Positions 15,063-23,242 of a stretch of DNA of 43,392 nucleotides are shown here, one piece after another (within the stretch, counting starts at the first letter, position 1; each line of letters begins with the position of its first letter). The stretch spans positions 1-43,392 of IMG/VR virus record IMGVR_UViG_3300009702_000042. One strand, given 5' to 3'. A program made the translations under genes and the position numbers. Under the pieces are notes generated by a model that did not search any database, was not told the origin of the DNA, and saw only the letters and a list, made by a program, of their open reading frames with translations. The stretch comes from a virus.

Positions 15063-15708
15063 TCAAGCGACAGAGACAACCGGACAAAGTAACACCGAAC
15101 CGAGTGGTCAGCAGATGTCGCCTCCCGGCGGTACCGGGGAAACGACGGAGCAGGACCCCCAGGAACTAGATACCGGTCAGACTGGTGATGGCCAGTCCGA
15201 CACCGGGCAGCAGGATGCGTCGTCGGAGGGGGACCAGCAGAAGACCGGCGAGGTTGAGATCCAGGATTTCAAGATGCCCGAGGGCATCGAGGTGGATACT
15301 GAACTTGCCGGGGAACTGAAGACCTTTGCGAAGGAAAACGGACTCACCCAAGAGCAAGCGCAGCAGATCGCCGACTTGGGTGTGAAGATGCAGCAAAAAC
15401 AGTTGACCACTATCGCGGAGACCGTGAAATCGTGGGCTGAAACAGCAAAGACAGACAAAGAGTATGGTGGTGAAGCGTTCGATGCCAATCTCGCTCAGGC
15501 GAATAAAGCGTTGGCGCAATTTGCTACCCCGGAGTTTTTGCAGTTTTTGCAAGAATCTGGCCTTGGAAATCATCCAGAGATGATCCGAACCTGGTACCGC
15601 GTCAGCAAAACCGTATCCGAAGATCGGCTCGTCACCGGAAGCAGAACGTCTTCGTCCGGTGGAAAGTCGCTCGAAGAACGGTTGTATCCTAATATGATGA
15701 ACCCCTGA
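15055..15708 (+). CDS. Capsid scaffolding protein
   Basis: The protein has 217 residues from ATG 15055, with an AAGGAG ribosome site inside the upstream gene. The N-terminal 70 residues are disordered and Gln/Thr/Gly/Asp-rich (TGETTEQDPQELDTGQTGD). The middle is helical (LAGELKTFAKENGLTQEQAQ, then a Gln-rich helix), and the C-terminus is short and basic/Ser-rich (VTGSRTSSSGGKSLEERLYP). This acidic, helical, low-complexity profile immediately before the major capsid gene is typical of podovirus scaffolds, which shape the prohead and then leave. Confidence 0.8.
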   Translation: MPDQATETTGQSNTEPSGQQMSPPGGTGETTEQDPQELDTGQTGDGQSDTGQQDASSEGDQQKTGEVEIQDFKMPEGIEVDTELAGELKTFAKENGLTQEQAQQIADLGVKMQQKQLTTIAETVKSWAETAKTDKEYGGEAFDANLAQANKALAQFATPEFLQFLQESGLGNHPEMIRTWYRVSKTVSEDRLVTGSRTSSSGGKSLEERLYPNMMNP

Positions 15709-15726
15709 TGATAGGAGGCCTTTGAA

Positions 15727-16722
15727 ATGCCAACCCTCGCTACTACTCACCCAACGCTTCTGGATGTCTCCAAGCGTCTCGATCCCGATGGCAAAATCGA
15801 TGCAATTGCGGAGATTCTCTCCCAGACCAATGAAATCCTGGATGATGCAGTTTGGCTGGAGGGCAATCTGCCTACCGGTCACCGGCATACCATCCGATCC
15901 GGGCTCCCGGCTCCGACTTGGCGCAAGCTCTACGGTGGTGTTCAGCCGACCAAAAGCCGGACGGTACAGGTCACTGACAGCGTGGGCATGTTGGAAGACT
16001 ACGCGGAAGTGGACAAGGCCCTAGCCGACTTGAACGGTAACACCGCAGCGTTTCGGCTATCGGAAGACCGTGCCCACATCGAGGGCATGAACCAGGAAGC
16101 AGCAGGATCCCTGATCTATGCCTCCGAGGCTACCGCCCCAGAAGAGATCACCGGGCTTGCTCCCAGGTTCAATTCTCTCGCCGCCGATAACGCCGAGAAC
16201 ATTATCCTATCTGGTACCACCCCGAACCATTCTCTGTGGTTAGTGGTGTGGGATCCAAATACGGTGTTCTGTATGTACCCGAAAGGCTCGACTGCTGGTC
16301 TACAGATGAACGACAAGGGCCAGGTCACGATCGAAAATGTGGATGGCGCTGGCGGCAGGATGGAGGCTTACCGGACTCATTACCGTTGGGATCTTGGGAT
16401 GTGTGTCCGAGACTGGCGGTACATCGTCCGGTGCCAGGTCGACTGGAGCGAATTGGTCAAAGACGCGTCAACCGGCCCGGATCTGATCGACCTCATGGTC
16501 CAAATGATCGAGCGTCTGCCCAGTGGGGCCACATCGATGGGTCGGCCCGCGTTCTATGTAGGCCGCAGTGTGCGCGCTTTCCTCCGGCGTCAGATGGTGG
16601 CCAAGGTGGCTTCCTCCACGTTGACGATGGAAGAAGTCGCCGGAAAGAAGGTGATCACATTCGATGGTATTCCGGTCCGACGTGTGGATGCGATCCATTA
16701 TCAAGAGTCCACGATCGTCTAA
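15727..16722 (+). CDS. Major capsid protein (Bbp17-like)
   Basis: The protein has 331 residues from ATG 15727, with one of the strongest ribosome sites in the genome (ATAGGAGGCC). The opening MPTLATTHPTLLDVSKRLDP and the following EILSQTNEILDDAVWLEGNL are hallmarks of capsid proteins of the BPP-1 and related podovirus group. A central ...HSLWLVVWDPNTVFCMYPKG segment and a final ITFDGIPVRRVDAIHYQEST also fit. The HK97 fold is expected. It is flanked by scaffold and cement genes. Confidence 0.9.
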   Translation: MPTLATTHPTLLDVSKRLDPDGKIDAIAEILSQTNEILDDAVWLEGNLPTGHRHTIRSGLPAPTWRKLYGGVQPTKSRTVQVTDSVGMLEDYAEVDKALADLNGNTAAFRLSEDRAHIEGMNQEAAGSLIYASEATAPEEITGLAPRFNSLAADNAENIILSGTTPNHSLWLVVWDPNTVFCMYPKGSTAGLQMNDKGQVTIENVDGAGGRMEAYRTHYRWDLGMCVRDWRYIVRCQVDWSELVKDASTGPDLIDLMVQMIERLPSGATSMGRPAFYVGRSVRAFLRRQMVAKVASSTLTMEEVAGKKVITFDGIPVRRVDAIHYQESTIV

Positions 16723-16747
16723 CCCAGGTAGTTTACGGAGAAGTGAA

Positions 16748-17230
16748 ATGATTCTTGACGAACGTAATGAATTTGCGGATGCAGTATCGGTCGCCGGTGC
16801 TGCGGGGTCGGCGGTCCTGGGTGACGTGATCGACACCGGGGGCGACGGCCTGGAAGGTAACTCGGAGGAAGTGTACCTTGTCATCCAGACTGATACCGAG
16901 GTGGTCACCGGCGGGGCTGCTGGTACTATTCAGTTTGATTTGGTATCGGATTCCCTGGCCACCTTGGGCGGGGGTGTAGTTGGTAATTGCACCCTGCACT
17001 TCAGCACCGGGGCGATCACCACCGGGGCTGCGGGGAGTAATGACCCTCGTCTGAACGCGGGGGAGAATATCGCGGTCGTGGAGTTGCCCAGGGGGACCTA
17101 TGAGCGATACCTGGGCGTCATTTACACGATTGGCACCACGGCGACTACCGCAGGCGCGGTCAACGCTTTCTTGACCAACAATCCTCCGTCGTGGAAGGCA
17201 ACGCCTGAAAACATCCCGACTCCGGTGTAA
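16748..17230 (+). CDS. Bbp16-type capsid cement protein
   Basis: The protein has 160 residues from ATG 16748 with an ACGGAGAAG ribosome site. The start MILDERNEFADAVSV and the beta-rich body (VYLVIQTDTEVVTGG, IQFDLVSDSLATL, IAVVELPRGTYERYLGVIYT) match the small proteins that follow the capsid gene in BPP-1-like phages. There they decorate and stabilise the shell. Equal transcription with the capsid gene and a separate strong ribosome site suit an abundant structural protein. Confidence 0.82.
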   Translation: MILDERNEFADAVSVAGAAGSAVLGDVIDTGGDGLEGNSEEVYLVIQTDTEVVTGGAAGTIQFDLVSDSLATLGGGVVGNCTLHFSTGAITTGAAGSNDPRLNAGENIAVVELPRGTYERYLGVIYTIGTTATTAGAVNAFLTNNPPSWKATPENIPTPV

Positions 17231-17240
17231 GAGGTAACCC

Positions 17241-17510
17241 ATGAGAGTGCGAGCCCTGAAAGAATGTTTCCACCACGGTCGCCGCCGTAAGGGCGAGGTG
17301 TTCGAATACGAACCGCCTGAAGGGGGGAAATTCCCGGATTGGCTGGAGGAAGTTCCCGACACCACGCCGGAGGGGCGGCCTGGGCCCGTACCCGAGCCTC
17401 CGGAGCCGCAGGTAGCGTTGAGCGAAATGACCAGGCAATTGTCGTCCAGCGATCCTACGGGATCGTCCGAGGACGCAGACCCGGGCATCGAGCACGAGTT
17501 TCTCCGGTAA
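17241..17510 (+). CDS. Small structural-module protein of unknown function, 89 residues
   Basis: ATG 17241 has an AAGAGGTAA ribosome site. The first 35 residues resemble a small barrel (VRALKECFHHGRRRKGEVFE...), similar to short head-module proteins in other phages. The rest is Pro/Glu/Asp-rich and probably disordered. No firm family can be given. Its place between cement and tail tubular A suggests a head or neck role. Confidence 0.65.
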   Translation: MRVRALKECFHHGRRRKGEVFEYEPPEGGKFPDWLEEVPDTTPEGRPGPVPEPPEPQVALSEMTRQLSSSDPTGSSEDADPGIEHEFLR

Positions 17511-17524
17511 CGGGGGCAATCGGA

Positions 17525-17542
17525 CGGGGGCGGAAGCCCCCG
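17525..17542 (+). promoter_or_regulatory. Perfect GC hairpin with GGAA loop after the capsid module
   Basis: CGGGGGC-GGAA-GCCCCCG has a seven-bp stem closed by a GNRA-type tetraloop, followed by ATCCTTTGATCTT. The T tract is too weak for a good terminator. It more likely acts as a partial terminator, or as an RNA 3'-end block that keeps upstream capsid mRNA more stable than downstream tail mRNA. Confidence 0.5.
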
Positions 17543-17567
17543 ATCCTTTGATCTTAGGGGGGCATAG

Positions 17568-18182
17568 ATGGCGTCCGAGGTAAGTATCTGTAACCTGGCG
17601 CTCGCAAATATCGGGGACGCCGGGGTCGTCACGTCGATCTCTCCGCCCGATGGCTCTGCACAGGCCGCCAGGTGTGAGGTTTATTTTCCCCATGCGCTCC
17701 GTGTCGTGACAGAAGCGCGGGATTGGGCCTTTGCAACCCGGCGCATCGCGCTCGCGGACCTGAACAATCCTACTGGGACCTGGTTGTTCAGGTATGCGTG
17801 GCCCAATAACTGTGCCCGGGTGTTGAAGATCCTACCGCCAGGATCCACCAACGCGAGCGAACCTACGGAGGATTTCATCGTTGAAGTGGATTCATCCGTA
17901 GGGGACCGGACCATCTTGACCAATACGCCCACGGCCACTGCGGTGTACGTGGAGTATGTCACTGATCCAACACGGTTTTCGGAATCTTTCGTAACCTGTT
18001 TGGTGTCATTGTTATCGTCCTTTTTAGCGGGGCCGCTAATTAAGGGCGTCGCAGGGATCAAGGTAGGGGAGTTTTGGTATAAGCGGTATTTAATGGATCT
18101 TACCGTCGCTGGCGCGGTCGATGGATCTCAACATAAGCCCCAGGACGGGTACACTCCGGCCTCGGTGCTCGCTCGCAGATGA
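17568..18182 (+). CDS. Tail tubular protein A-like (head-to-tail adaptor)
   Basis: The protein has 204 residues from ATG 17568, with a GGGGGG ribosome site. The opening ICNLALANIGDAGVVTSISP and following AARCEVYFPHALRVVTEARD, WAFATRRIAL are the signature of T7 gp11-type tail tubular A proteins. These form the ring between portal and nozzle. The stop overlaps the next start as ATGA, showing coupling to tail tubular B. Confidence 0.88.
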   Translation: MASEVSICNLALANIGDAGVVTSISPPDGSAQAARCEVYFPHALRVVTEARDWAFATRRIALADLNNPTGTWLFRYAWPNNCARVLKILPPGSTNASEPTEDFIVEVDSSVGDRTILTNTPTATAVYVEYVTDPTRFSESFVTCLVSLLSSFLAGPLIKGVAGIKVGEFWYKRYLMDLTVAGAVDGSQHKPQDGYTPASVLARR

Positions 18183-20476
18183 CCGTCGTTCGTACATTAA
18201 CTCGGTCATTCGCTGGAGGTGAGATCACCCCGGAGCTATTCGGCAGGATAGATCTCGACAAGTTCCAGACCGGTCTGAAGCGATGCGAGAATATGATCGT
18301 TCTCCCTCATGGGCCGGTAACGAAACGGCCGGGGTTCGAGTACATTCTCCAGACGAAATACGGGCCTTTGGACCCAGACAATGCGGTCCGTTTGATCCCG
18401 TTCCAGTTCAATGTGGCGCAGTCATACGTCCTGGAGTTCGGGCACTATTACGTGCGGGTGCACACCCAGGGCGCCACGATCCTCAATCCCGCCCAAACCC
18501 TGGTGTCGATCAGTAATACCAACCCCGCAGTGGTGACCTACACGGGCGTCGACCCGGCAAATGGGGATTGGGTATATATCACCGGTGTCACAGGGATGAC
18601 GGAGATGAACGGTCGGTTCGTAAAAGTAGCCAATGTGAATACGACGGCCAAGACCTTCGTCGCGGAGGACCTCCAAACCGGGGCCATCGATGCCACGACC
18701 TGGCTTCCCGGCACGGGGGGTACCATGGCCTCCGTGTATGAACTCTCCAGCCCTTACGCCGCAAGTGATCTGGCGTTGGTCAAGTACGAACAAAACGCGG
18801 ATGTTCTGTCGCTGGCGCACCCGAACTATGCGCTACGTACACTCAGTAGGACCAGCGGGACCACGTTCGCGTTTGGTATGCCGACCACCGACCCCTCGAT
18901 CTCTCCCCCGACAGCACCCAGCGTCTCGGCTACGGGGAGCGGGGGGAGCCCATCGCAGCATACGTACTACGTCACCTCGGTGACTGCGGACGGGGAGGAA
19001 TCCCTGGCGTTACTTTGCGGATCCGCGAACCTGGATCTCGCTATCGCGGGGAATCGCATCACGGTGAGTTGGACTGCGGCAACAGGCGCCGCGTATTGTA
19101 ACGTATACAAGAAGACGGGCGGGGCCACCGGGTACATAGGGCGAGCGGCCCCCGGGGGACCGTTTGTCGATGACAATATTGATCCCGACTACACAAAGAT
19201 CTATCCAGTATCCGACCCCACGTTATCCACCGCAGGGTATTACCCCGGGGTGGTCAGCTACTACGAGCAACGGAAAATGGTAGGTGGATCCCTGAATCTG
19301 CCGAACGCCTTTTTCGCTTCCGTGCTCGGCACTGAGTACAATTTCACCAAGCGAGACGTGCCCCAGGACGATGATCGCATCAAGGTTCGCCTGGTGGCCC
19401 GCCAGGTAAACGAGATCCGGCATTTTGTCCCGGTAGCGGATCTGATTCTCCTGACCTCTGGCGGGGAATGGGCGGTGACCTCCGCCTCCGGCAGCGGGAT
19501 CACCCCGACCACCATACAGGTGAAGCCTCAGTCGTACCATGGGTGTTCTCATGTGCGTCCCGTGGTGACAGGGAATTCTGTCCTCTACGTACAGGCCAGT
19601 GGGCGAAGATTGATGACGATCGCTTACTCATACAATGTGAGAGCCTATACATCCACCGATGTGTCGCGCATGGCGCCCCACCTGTTGGACGGATGGGAGA
19701 TCATGGATCTTGCGTACACTGTGTCCCCGGACCAGATTATCTGGGTTGTTCGTAATGACGGAAAACTGTTGGGCTTAACTTTTGTTCCGGAGCAAAAAGT
19801 TCTTGCGTGGCACCAGCATTCCACGGCTGGGGGGATCGAGACTATCGCCGTTACGCAAGAGGGTGCCGAGTATGTGCTCTACGCAACGGTGTCCCGGACA
19901 ATAGGAGGGCGGCAGGTCCGTTGCCTGGAGCGGATGCGCTCCCGGTTGTTTGTCGAAGGGAAAGACTGGTACGGCGTCGATTGTGGGAAGACCTACTCCG
20001 GCGCCCCGGCCACGACGATTTCTGGGTTATGGCATCTGGAAGGTCAGGAAGTAGCTATTCTTGCGGATGGGGCGACCGTGGGGAACCAAATAGTTACCAA
20101 TGGGCAGATCAGCTTGGGGGTGCCTGCGTCCGTGGTGCACATCGGGCTGTCGTATAACGCGGCCGTGGAGACCCTTCCCCTTTCCCATGAGAAGCTGGAC
20201 GCGGGTGGGGTCGGCCAGGTAAAGAATGTCTCAAGGATCCATTTACGGGTCAATCGGTCCAGTGGTCTACTCGCCGGAGCCGATTCGGCGCACACACGAG
20301 TCTACCCACAGCGCACGACAGAGCCCTACGGGACCCCACCCAAGCTTATCTCGGGGGAGATCGAGATCCCGGTGGAGGGTACCTGGGACCCGGAAGGGGG
20401 CATGTTTATCTCGAACACAAGTACCCTGCCCCTGACGCTTACGGCCCTTTCCGCAGAGGTGGAAATCGGTGGCTAG
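18179..20476 (+). CDS. Tail tubular protein B-like (tail nozzle)
   Basis: The protein has 765 residues from ATG 18179. The N-terminal stretch TRSFAGGEITPELFGRIDLD, then FQTGLKRCENMIVLPHGPVT and KRPGFEYI, is diagnostic of podovirus nozzle proteins. A fibronectin-like segment (about residues 240-330, SPPTAPSVSATGSG and SQHTYYVTSVTADGEESLAL) is inserted, as in several relatives. RKMVGGSLNLPNAFFASVLG is another conserved block (about 360-385). The protein forms the hexameric nozzle that anchors the fibres. Confidence 0.88.
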   Translation: MTVVRTLTRSFAGGEITPELFGRIDLDKFQTGLKRCENMIVLPHGPVTKRPGFEYILQTKYGPLDPDNAVRLIPFQFNVAQSYVLEFGHYYVRVHTQGATILNPAQTLVSISNTNPAVVTYTGVDPANGDWVYITGVTGMTEMNGRFVKVANVNTTAKTFVAEDLQTGAIDATTWLPGTGGTMASVYELSSPYAASDLALVKYEQNADVLSLAHPNYALRTLSRTSGTTFAFGMPTTDPSISPPTAPSVSATGSGGSPSQHTYYVTSVTADGEESLALLCGSANLDLAIAGNRITVSWTAATGAAYCNVYKKTGGATGYIGRAAPGGPFVDDNIDPDYTKIYPVSDPTLSTAGYYPGVVSYYEQRKMVGGSLNLPNAFFASVLGTEYNFTKRDVPQDDDRIKVRLVARQVNEIRHFVPVADLILLTSGGEWAVTSASGSGITPTTIQVKPQSYHGCSHVRPVVTGNSVLYVQASGRRLMTIAYSYNVRAYTSTDVSRMAPHLLDGWEIMDLAYTVSPDQIIWVVRNDGKLLGLTFVPEQKVLAWHQHSTAGGIETIAVTQEGAEYVLYATVSRTIGGRQVRCLERMRSRLFVEGKDWYGVDCGKTYSGAPATTISGLWHLEGQEVAILADGATVGNQIVTNGQISLGVPASVVHIGLSYNAAVETLPLSHEKLDAGGVGQVKNVSRIHLRVNRSSGLLAGADSAHTRVYPQRTTEPYGTPPKLISGEIEIPVEGTWDPEGGMFISNTSTLPLTLTALSAEVEIGG

Positions 20477-20960
20477 TCTCAAGATCAGGGAAGCCCGTGC
20501 CTCCGACGCGGATAAACTTGCCCCGAGTCTCAGAGAAGTAGATCGAGAAGAACTCGAAGCAGCCGAAGGTCGCGGGTGTGATATAGGGCATATACTCCGT
20601 ACCGCTGTGAGAATTTCCGACATGTGTTGGGCGGCGGAAGAAGAAGATGGCGAGGTGATCGCGCTGTTTGGTGTTGCAGGGGCCAGCCTGCTGGGGGAAC
20701 ACGGCCCGGTGGGAAGTCCATGGTTGCTGGGTTCTGATAAGCTCGACAGACATGCGAAAACCTTGGTAAGGGCGGGGAAGAAATATGTTGGTTTGATCCA
20801 CGAAAAGTATCCATACCTGGCGAACTATGTGGACAAGAGAAATACGATATCGAAACGCTGGCTACGCAGACTTGGTTTCACCATACACCCACCGATACCC
20901 AGGGGGCCCATGGGGATGATGTTTCATCGGTTCGATAAATTGCAGGCGCAGGATGTGTAA
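20469..20960 (+). CDS. Internal virion protein with GNAT-like fold (T7 gp13 type)
   Basis: The protein has 163 residues from GTG 20469, overlapping the nozzle gene by eight bases. The sequence resembles the GNAT-like proteins that follow the nozzle gene in T7-like and related phages. IREARASDADKLAPSLREVD is the N-terminal strand-helix, DGEVIALFGVAGASL the central strands, and RWLRRLGFTIHPPIPRGPMG the C-terminal strands. The last segment is typical of acetyltransferases (the position after the cofactor site). Catalytic activity is doubtful; a virion assembly role is more likely. Confidence 0.78.
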   Translation: MASLKIREARASDADKLAPSLREVDREELEAAEGRGCDIGHILRTAVRISDMCWAAEEEDGEVIALFGVAGASLLGEHGPVGSPWLLGSDKLDRHAKTLVRAGKKYVGLIHEKYPYLANYVDKRNTISKRWLRRLGFTIHPPIPRGPMGMMFHRFDKLQAQDV

Positions 20961-21429
20961 TCCAGCAGCGGCTTCATTGGCAACGACTGCCGCAGGGTCG
21001 GCGGCCAGCGCCTATGGTTCCTATCAGGCCGCAAAGGCAAAGGCAGAGGCGGCTAAATTCAACGCCAAGGTAGGCGAACGGCAAGCGCAGGATGCCTTGG
21101 TGCGTGGGAATATACGGGCCGCGCGGATAGAGGCCAAAGGAACCCGGGTCAAGGCGTCCCAGAAAGCGGCATTGGCCGCGAACGGGGTGGACGTCGGGTT
21201 CGGCACCGCGCTCGATATTCTGACGGGTACTGACATCCAGGTCGAGACGGATGCCGCGCTCGCCCGGTATAACGCGGAGCGGGAGGCGTATGGATATCGT
21301 ACCCAAGCCGCATTGGATCGATTCAGGGCCGGTAGCCAGCACCCGCTGCTGGCGGGGACGACCACTTTACTCAACGGTGTACCGAAAGTGGCAAGAAGTT
21401 ACTATCAGTATCAACAAACGAGGAAGTAA
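20953..21429 (+). CDS. Internal virion protein (T7 gp14-like position), 158 residues
   Basis: ATG 20953 overlaps the preceding stop by eight bases. The opening MCNPAAASLATTAAGSAASA is a hydrophobic Ala-rich helix followed by a long basic helix (YQAAKAKAEAAKFNAKVGER...). A conserved core reads KASQKAALAANGVDVGFGTA, LDILTGTDIQ, then AALARYNAEREAYGYRTQA. This is the usual look of podovirus internal proteins that are ejected and form part of the channel across the cell envelope. Its order (GNAT-like, this, long internal protein, giant protein) fits the ejection-protein module. Confidence 0.8.
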   Translation: MCNPAAASLATTAAGSAASAYGSYQAAKAKAEAAKFNAKVGERQAQDALVRGNIRAARIEAKGTRVKASQKAALAANGVDVGFGTALDILTGTDIQVETDAALARYNAEREAYGYRTQAALDRFRAGSQHPLLAGTTTLLNGVPKVARSYYQYQQTRK

Positions 21430-21466
21430 GTCTTAGAGGGGAATCTCGCTAAGGATCAACAGAACA

Positions 21467-23242
21467 ATGCCAACCGTACCCGAATATTCCCGACAAGTTA
21501 ACTCGATAACGGCGCTCAGGCCAGCGAGGGCTAATCCTTCGGATCTTGCGGCTCCAGGGCAGCAGATAGCCCGCCTCGGTGAGTCACTGGCGAAGGCGGG
21601 CGTATCCCTCGGTGATGTCTTGCAGAAAAAGCAAGAGCAAGAGAATGTCGATGCGGTAATGCAGGCGGAATCCAAGCTCAAGACGTGGGAATCCGAATAC
21701 CATTACTCGATAAGAGAACGGCGGGGCAGGAATGCCGAAGGGATCACGAAGGAAACGGTCAAGGCGTGGGATAAACAGGCCCAGGAGATCGGGGGATCTC
21801 TCCAAAACGAGGCCCAGCGGCGGGCGTTCAACCGGATCTTGTTGGAACGGCGGGCCGCGTCACTCGATTTCGTGTCCCGTCACCAGGCGGCGGAACTCCG
21901 CGAAGCTCGCATCCAGGGTGCTGAGGCTGATATCGAAGCAACTATTCAGGCGGGGATCGCCAACCCGGGCGCCGCAGGCTTGAATGAGCAGACGATCTCC
22001 CGAGTCTATCATGCCCTGGGAAAGACCGAGGGGTTGGACCCGGACTATGTAACGAACAAGATCCGGGCCGCTACCACTGCGATGCACAAGGGGGCGATCG
22101 GCGCCATGGTCGAAACCGATCCTTTGGCGGCGAAGGCCTATTACGCCGCGCACAAGGACGCCATAACCCCGGTAGAGAGAAAGTCGATCGAGGATGCCCT
22201 CCGTCGCGGAGGACTGAAAGAATTCAGCCAGAGGAAATCCGACGAATTGGTGAGCAAATACGGGGAGAACTTCGGGGCCGCGCTCGCCGACGCCCGTGCG
22301 CATATCAAGGACCCTGAACGCCGGGATGCCACGGTGGCCCGGATCAAGGCCCGGTACGCGGAATTTACGACACTCAAGAGGGACCGGGAGAAAGGCGCCT
22401 ATGAAAAGGCATTGGGGCTCGCCATCCGTGGTGAGATCGGCTCTATCGACGATATCCCGCAAGAGGTGATGACCGACCTCAACCCTACGGATCTTATGAG
22501 GATCAAATCGTATCTCGACAAGAAAGCGGAAGCTGCGATCAAGCCACCATCGGTTGACGACCCGAAGGTACTTTACGAAGCGCAGGACCTGATCGAACAA
22601 GGGGAGATCTACGACGAAAAGCAACTCCGACAGTATGATCCCTTCCTGACCAATCAGGGGAGACGGATGCTGCGAACGATGCTGGCCAAACAGAATGACA
22701 TTTCCGCAGCTGCGGTCAGGCAGGAATTCGAAACGAGGATCGGGAAGACTCGGGCCAAGTTCTTGGCGTCCGAAGAGGATCGTAAATTGTGGGAAGCGTT
22801 CCAGACGTATATCTACGACAGAATCAAGGGGCCCGCACGCCCACAAGACCTACAAACCCTTGCCGATGATTTTTTCCTGAAGGTGTATCGCCCCGGATCC
22901 GGCATCGCGGGATTCTTTCGGGACACCACGACATTGGGCGAAGCTCAGGTGTCGGGCAAGGGGCAAGAGTTCGTGGCGGAGATCCCCGAGACCGACAAAG
23001 GGCGGCTCGACCAGTCGCTCACAACGCTGAAGGGGGTTGGGGTTCAGGTGCCCGAAACCAAGACCGAAAAGGGTGCGTATTACGTACAGACCTATCTCCC
23101 CGCCGTGCGGCACCTACAGCGCATGAAGGTCGCCGTCACCGGGGATACGGTCGCGGCGTATCTAATCATGAAGGCGAACAAGATCAAGATCACTCCAGAA
23201 ACCATAGGCACTGTAGTGGAGCGTATGCACCGTGCCCAATGA
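21467..23242 (+). CDS. Internal virion/ejection protein, 591 residues
   Basis: The start is ATG 21467, with an AAGGA ribosome site. The protein is almost entirely helical and charged. A conserved-looking N-terminus (PEYSRQVNSITALRPARANP) leads to LAAPGQQIARLGESLAKAGV, then long helical repeats (EAKAYYAAHKDAIT-type units, KSIEDALRRGG). No membrane segment is visible. Length, helicity and place directly before the giant protein match T7 gp15-type proteins, which form the periplasmic part of the ejection channel. The 3' end overlaps the giant gene by 11 bases. Confidence 0.78.
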   Translation: MPTVPEYSRQVNSITALRPARANPSDLAAPGQQIARLGESLAKAGVSLGDVLQKKQEQENVDAVMQAESKLKTWESEYHYSIRERRGRNAEGITKETVKAWDKQAQEIGGSLQNEAQRRAFNRILLERRAASLDFVSRHQAAELREARIQGAEADIEATIQAGIANPGAAGLNEQTISRVYHALGKTEGLDPDYVTNKIRAATTAMHKGAIGAMVETDPLAAKAYYAAHKDAITPVERKSIEDALRRGGLKEFSQRKSDELVSKYGENFGAALADARAHIKDPERRDATVARIKARYAEFTTLKRDREKGAYEKALGLAIRGEIGSIDDIPQEVMTDLNPTDLMRIKSYLDKKAEAAIKPPSVDDPKVLYEAQDLIEQGEIYDEKQLRQYDPFLTNQGRRMLRTMLAKQNDISAAAVRQEFETRIGKTRAKFLASEEDRKLWEAFQTYIYDRIKGPARPQDLQTLADDFFLKVYRPGSGIAGFFRDTTTLGEAQVSGKGQEFVAEIPETDKGRLDQSLTTLKGVGVQVPETKTEKGAYYVQTYLPAVRHLQRMKVAVTGDTVAAYLIMKANKIKITPETIGTVVERMHRAQ

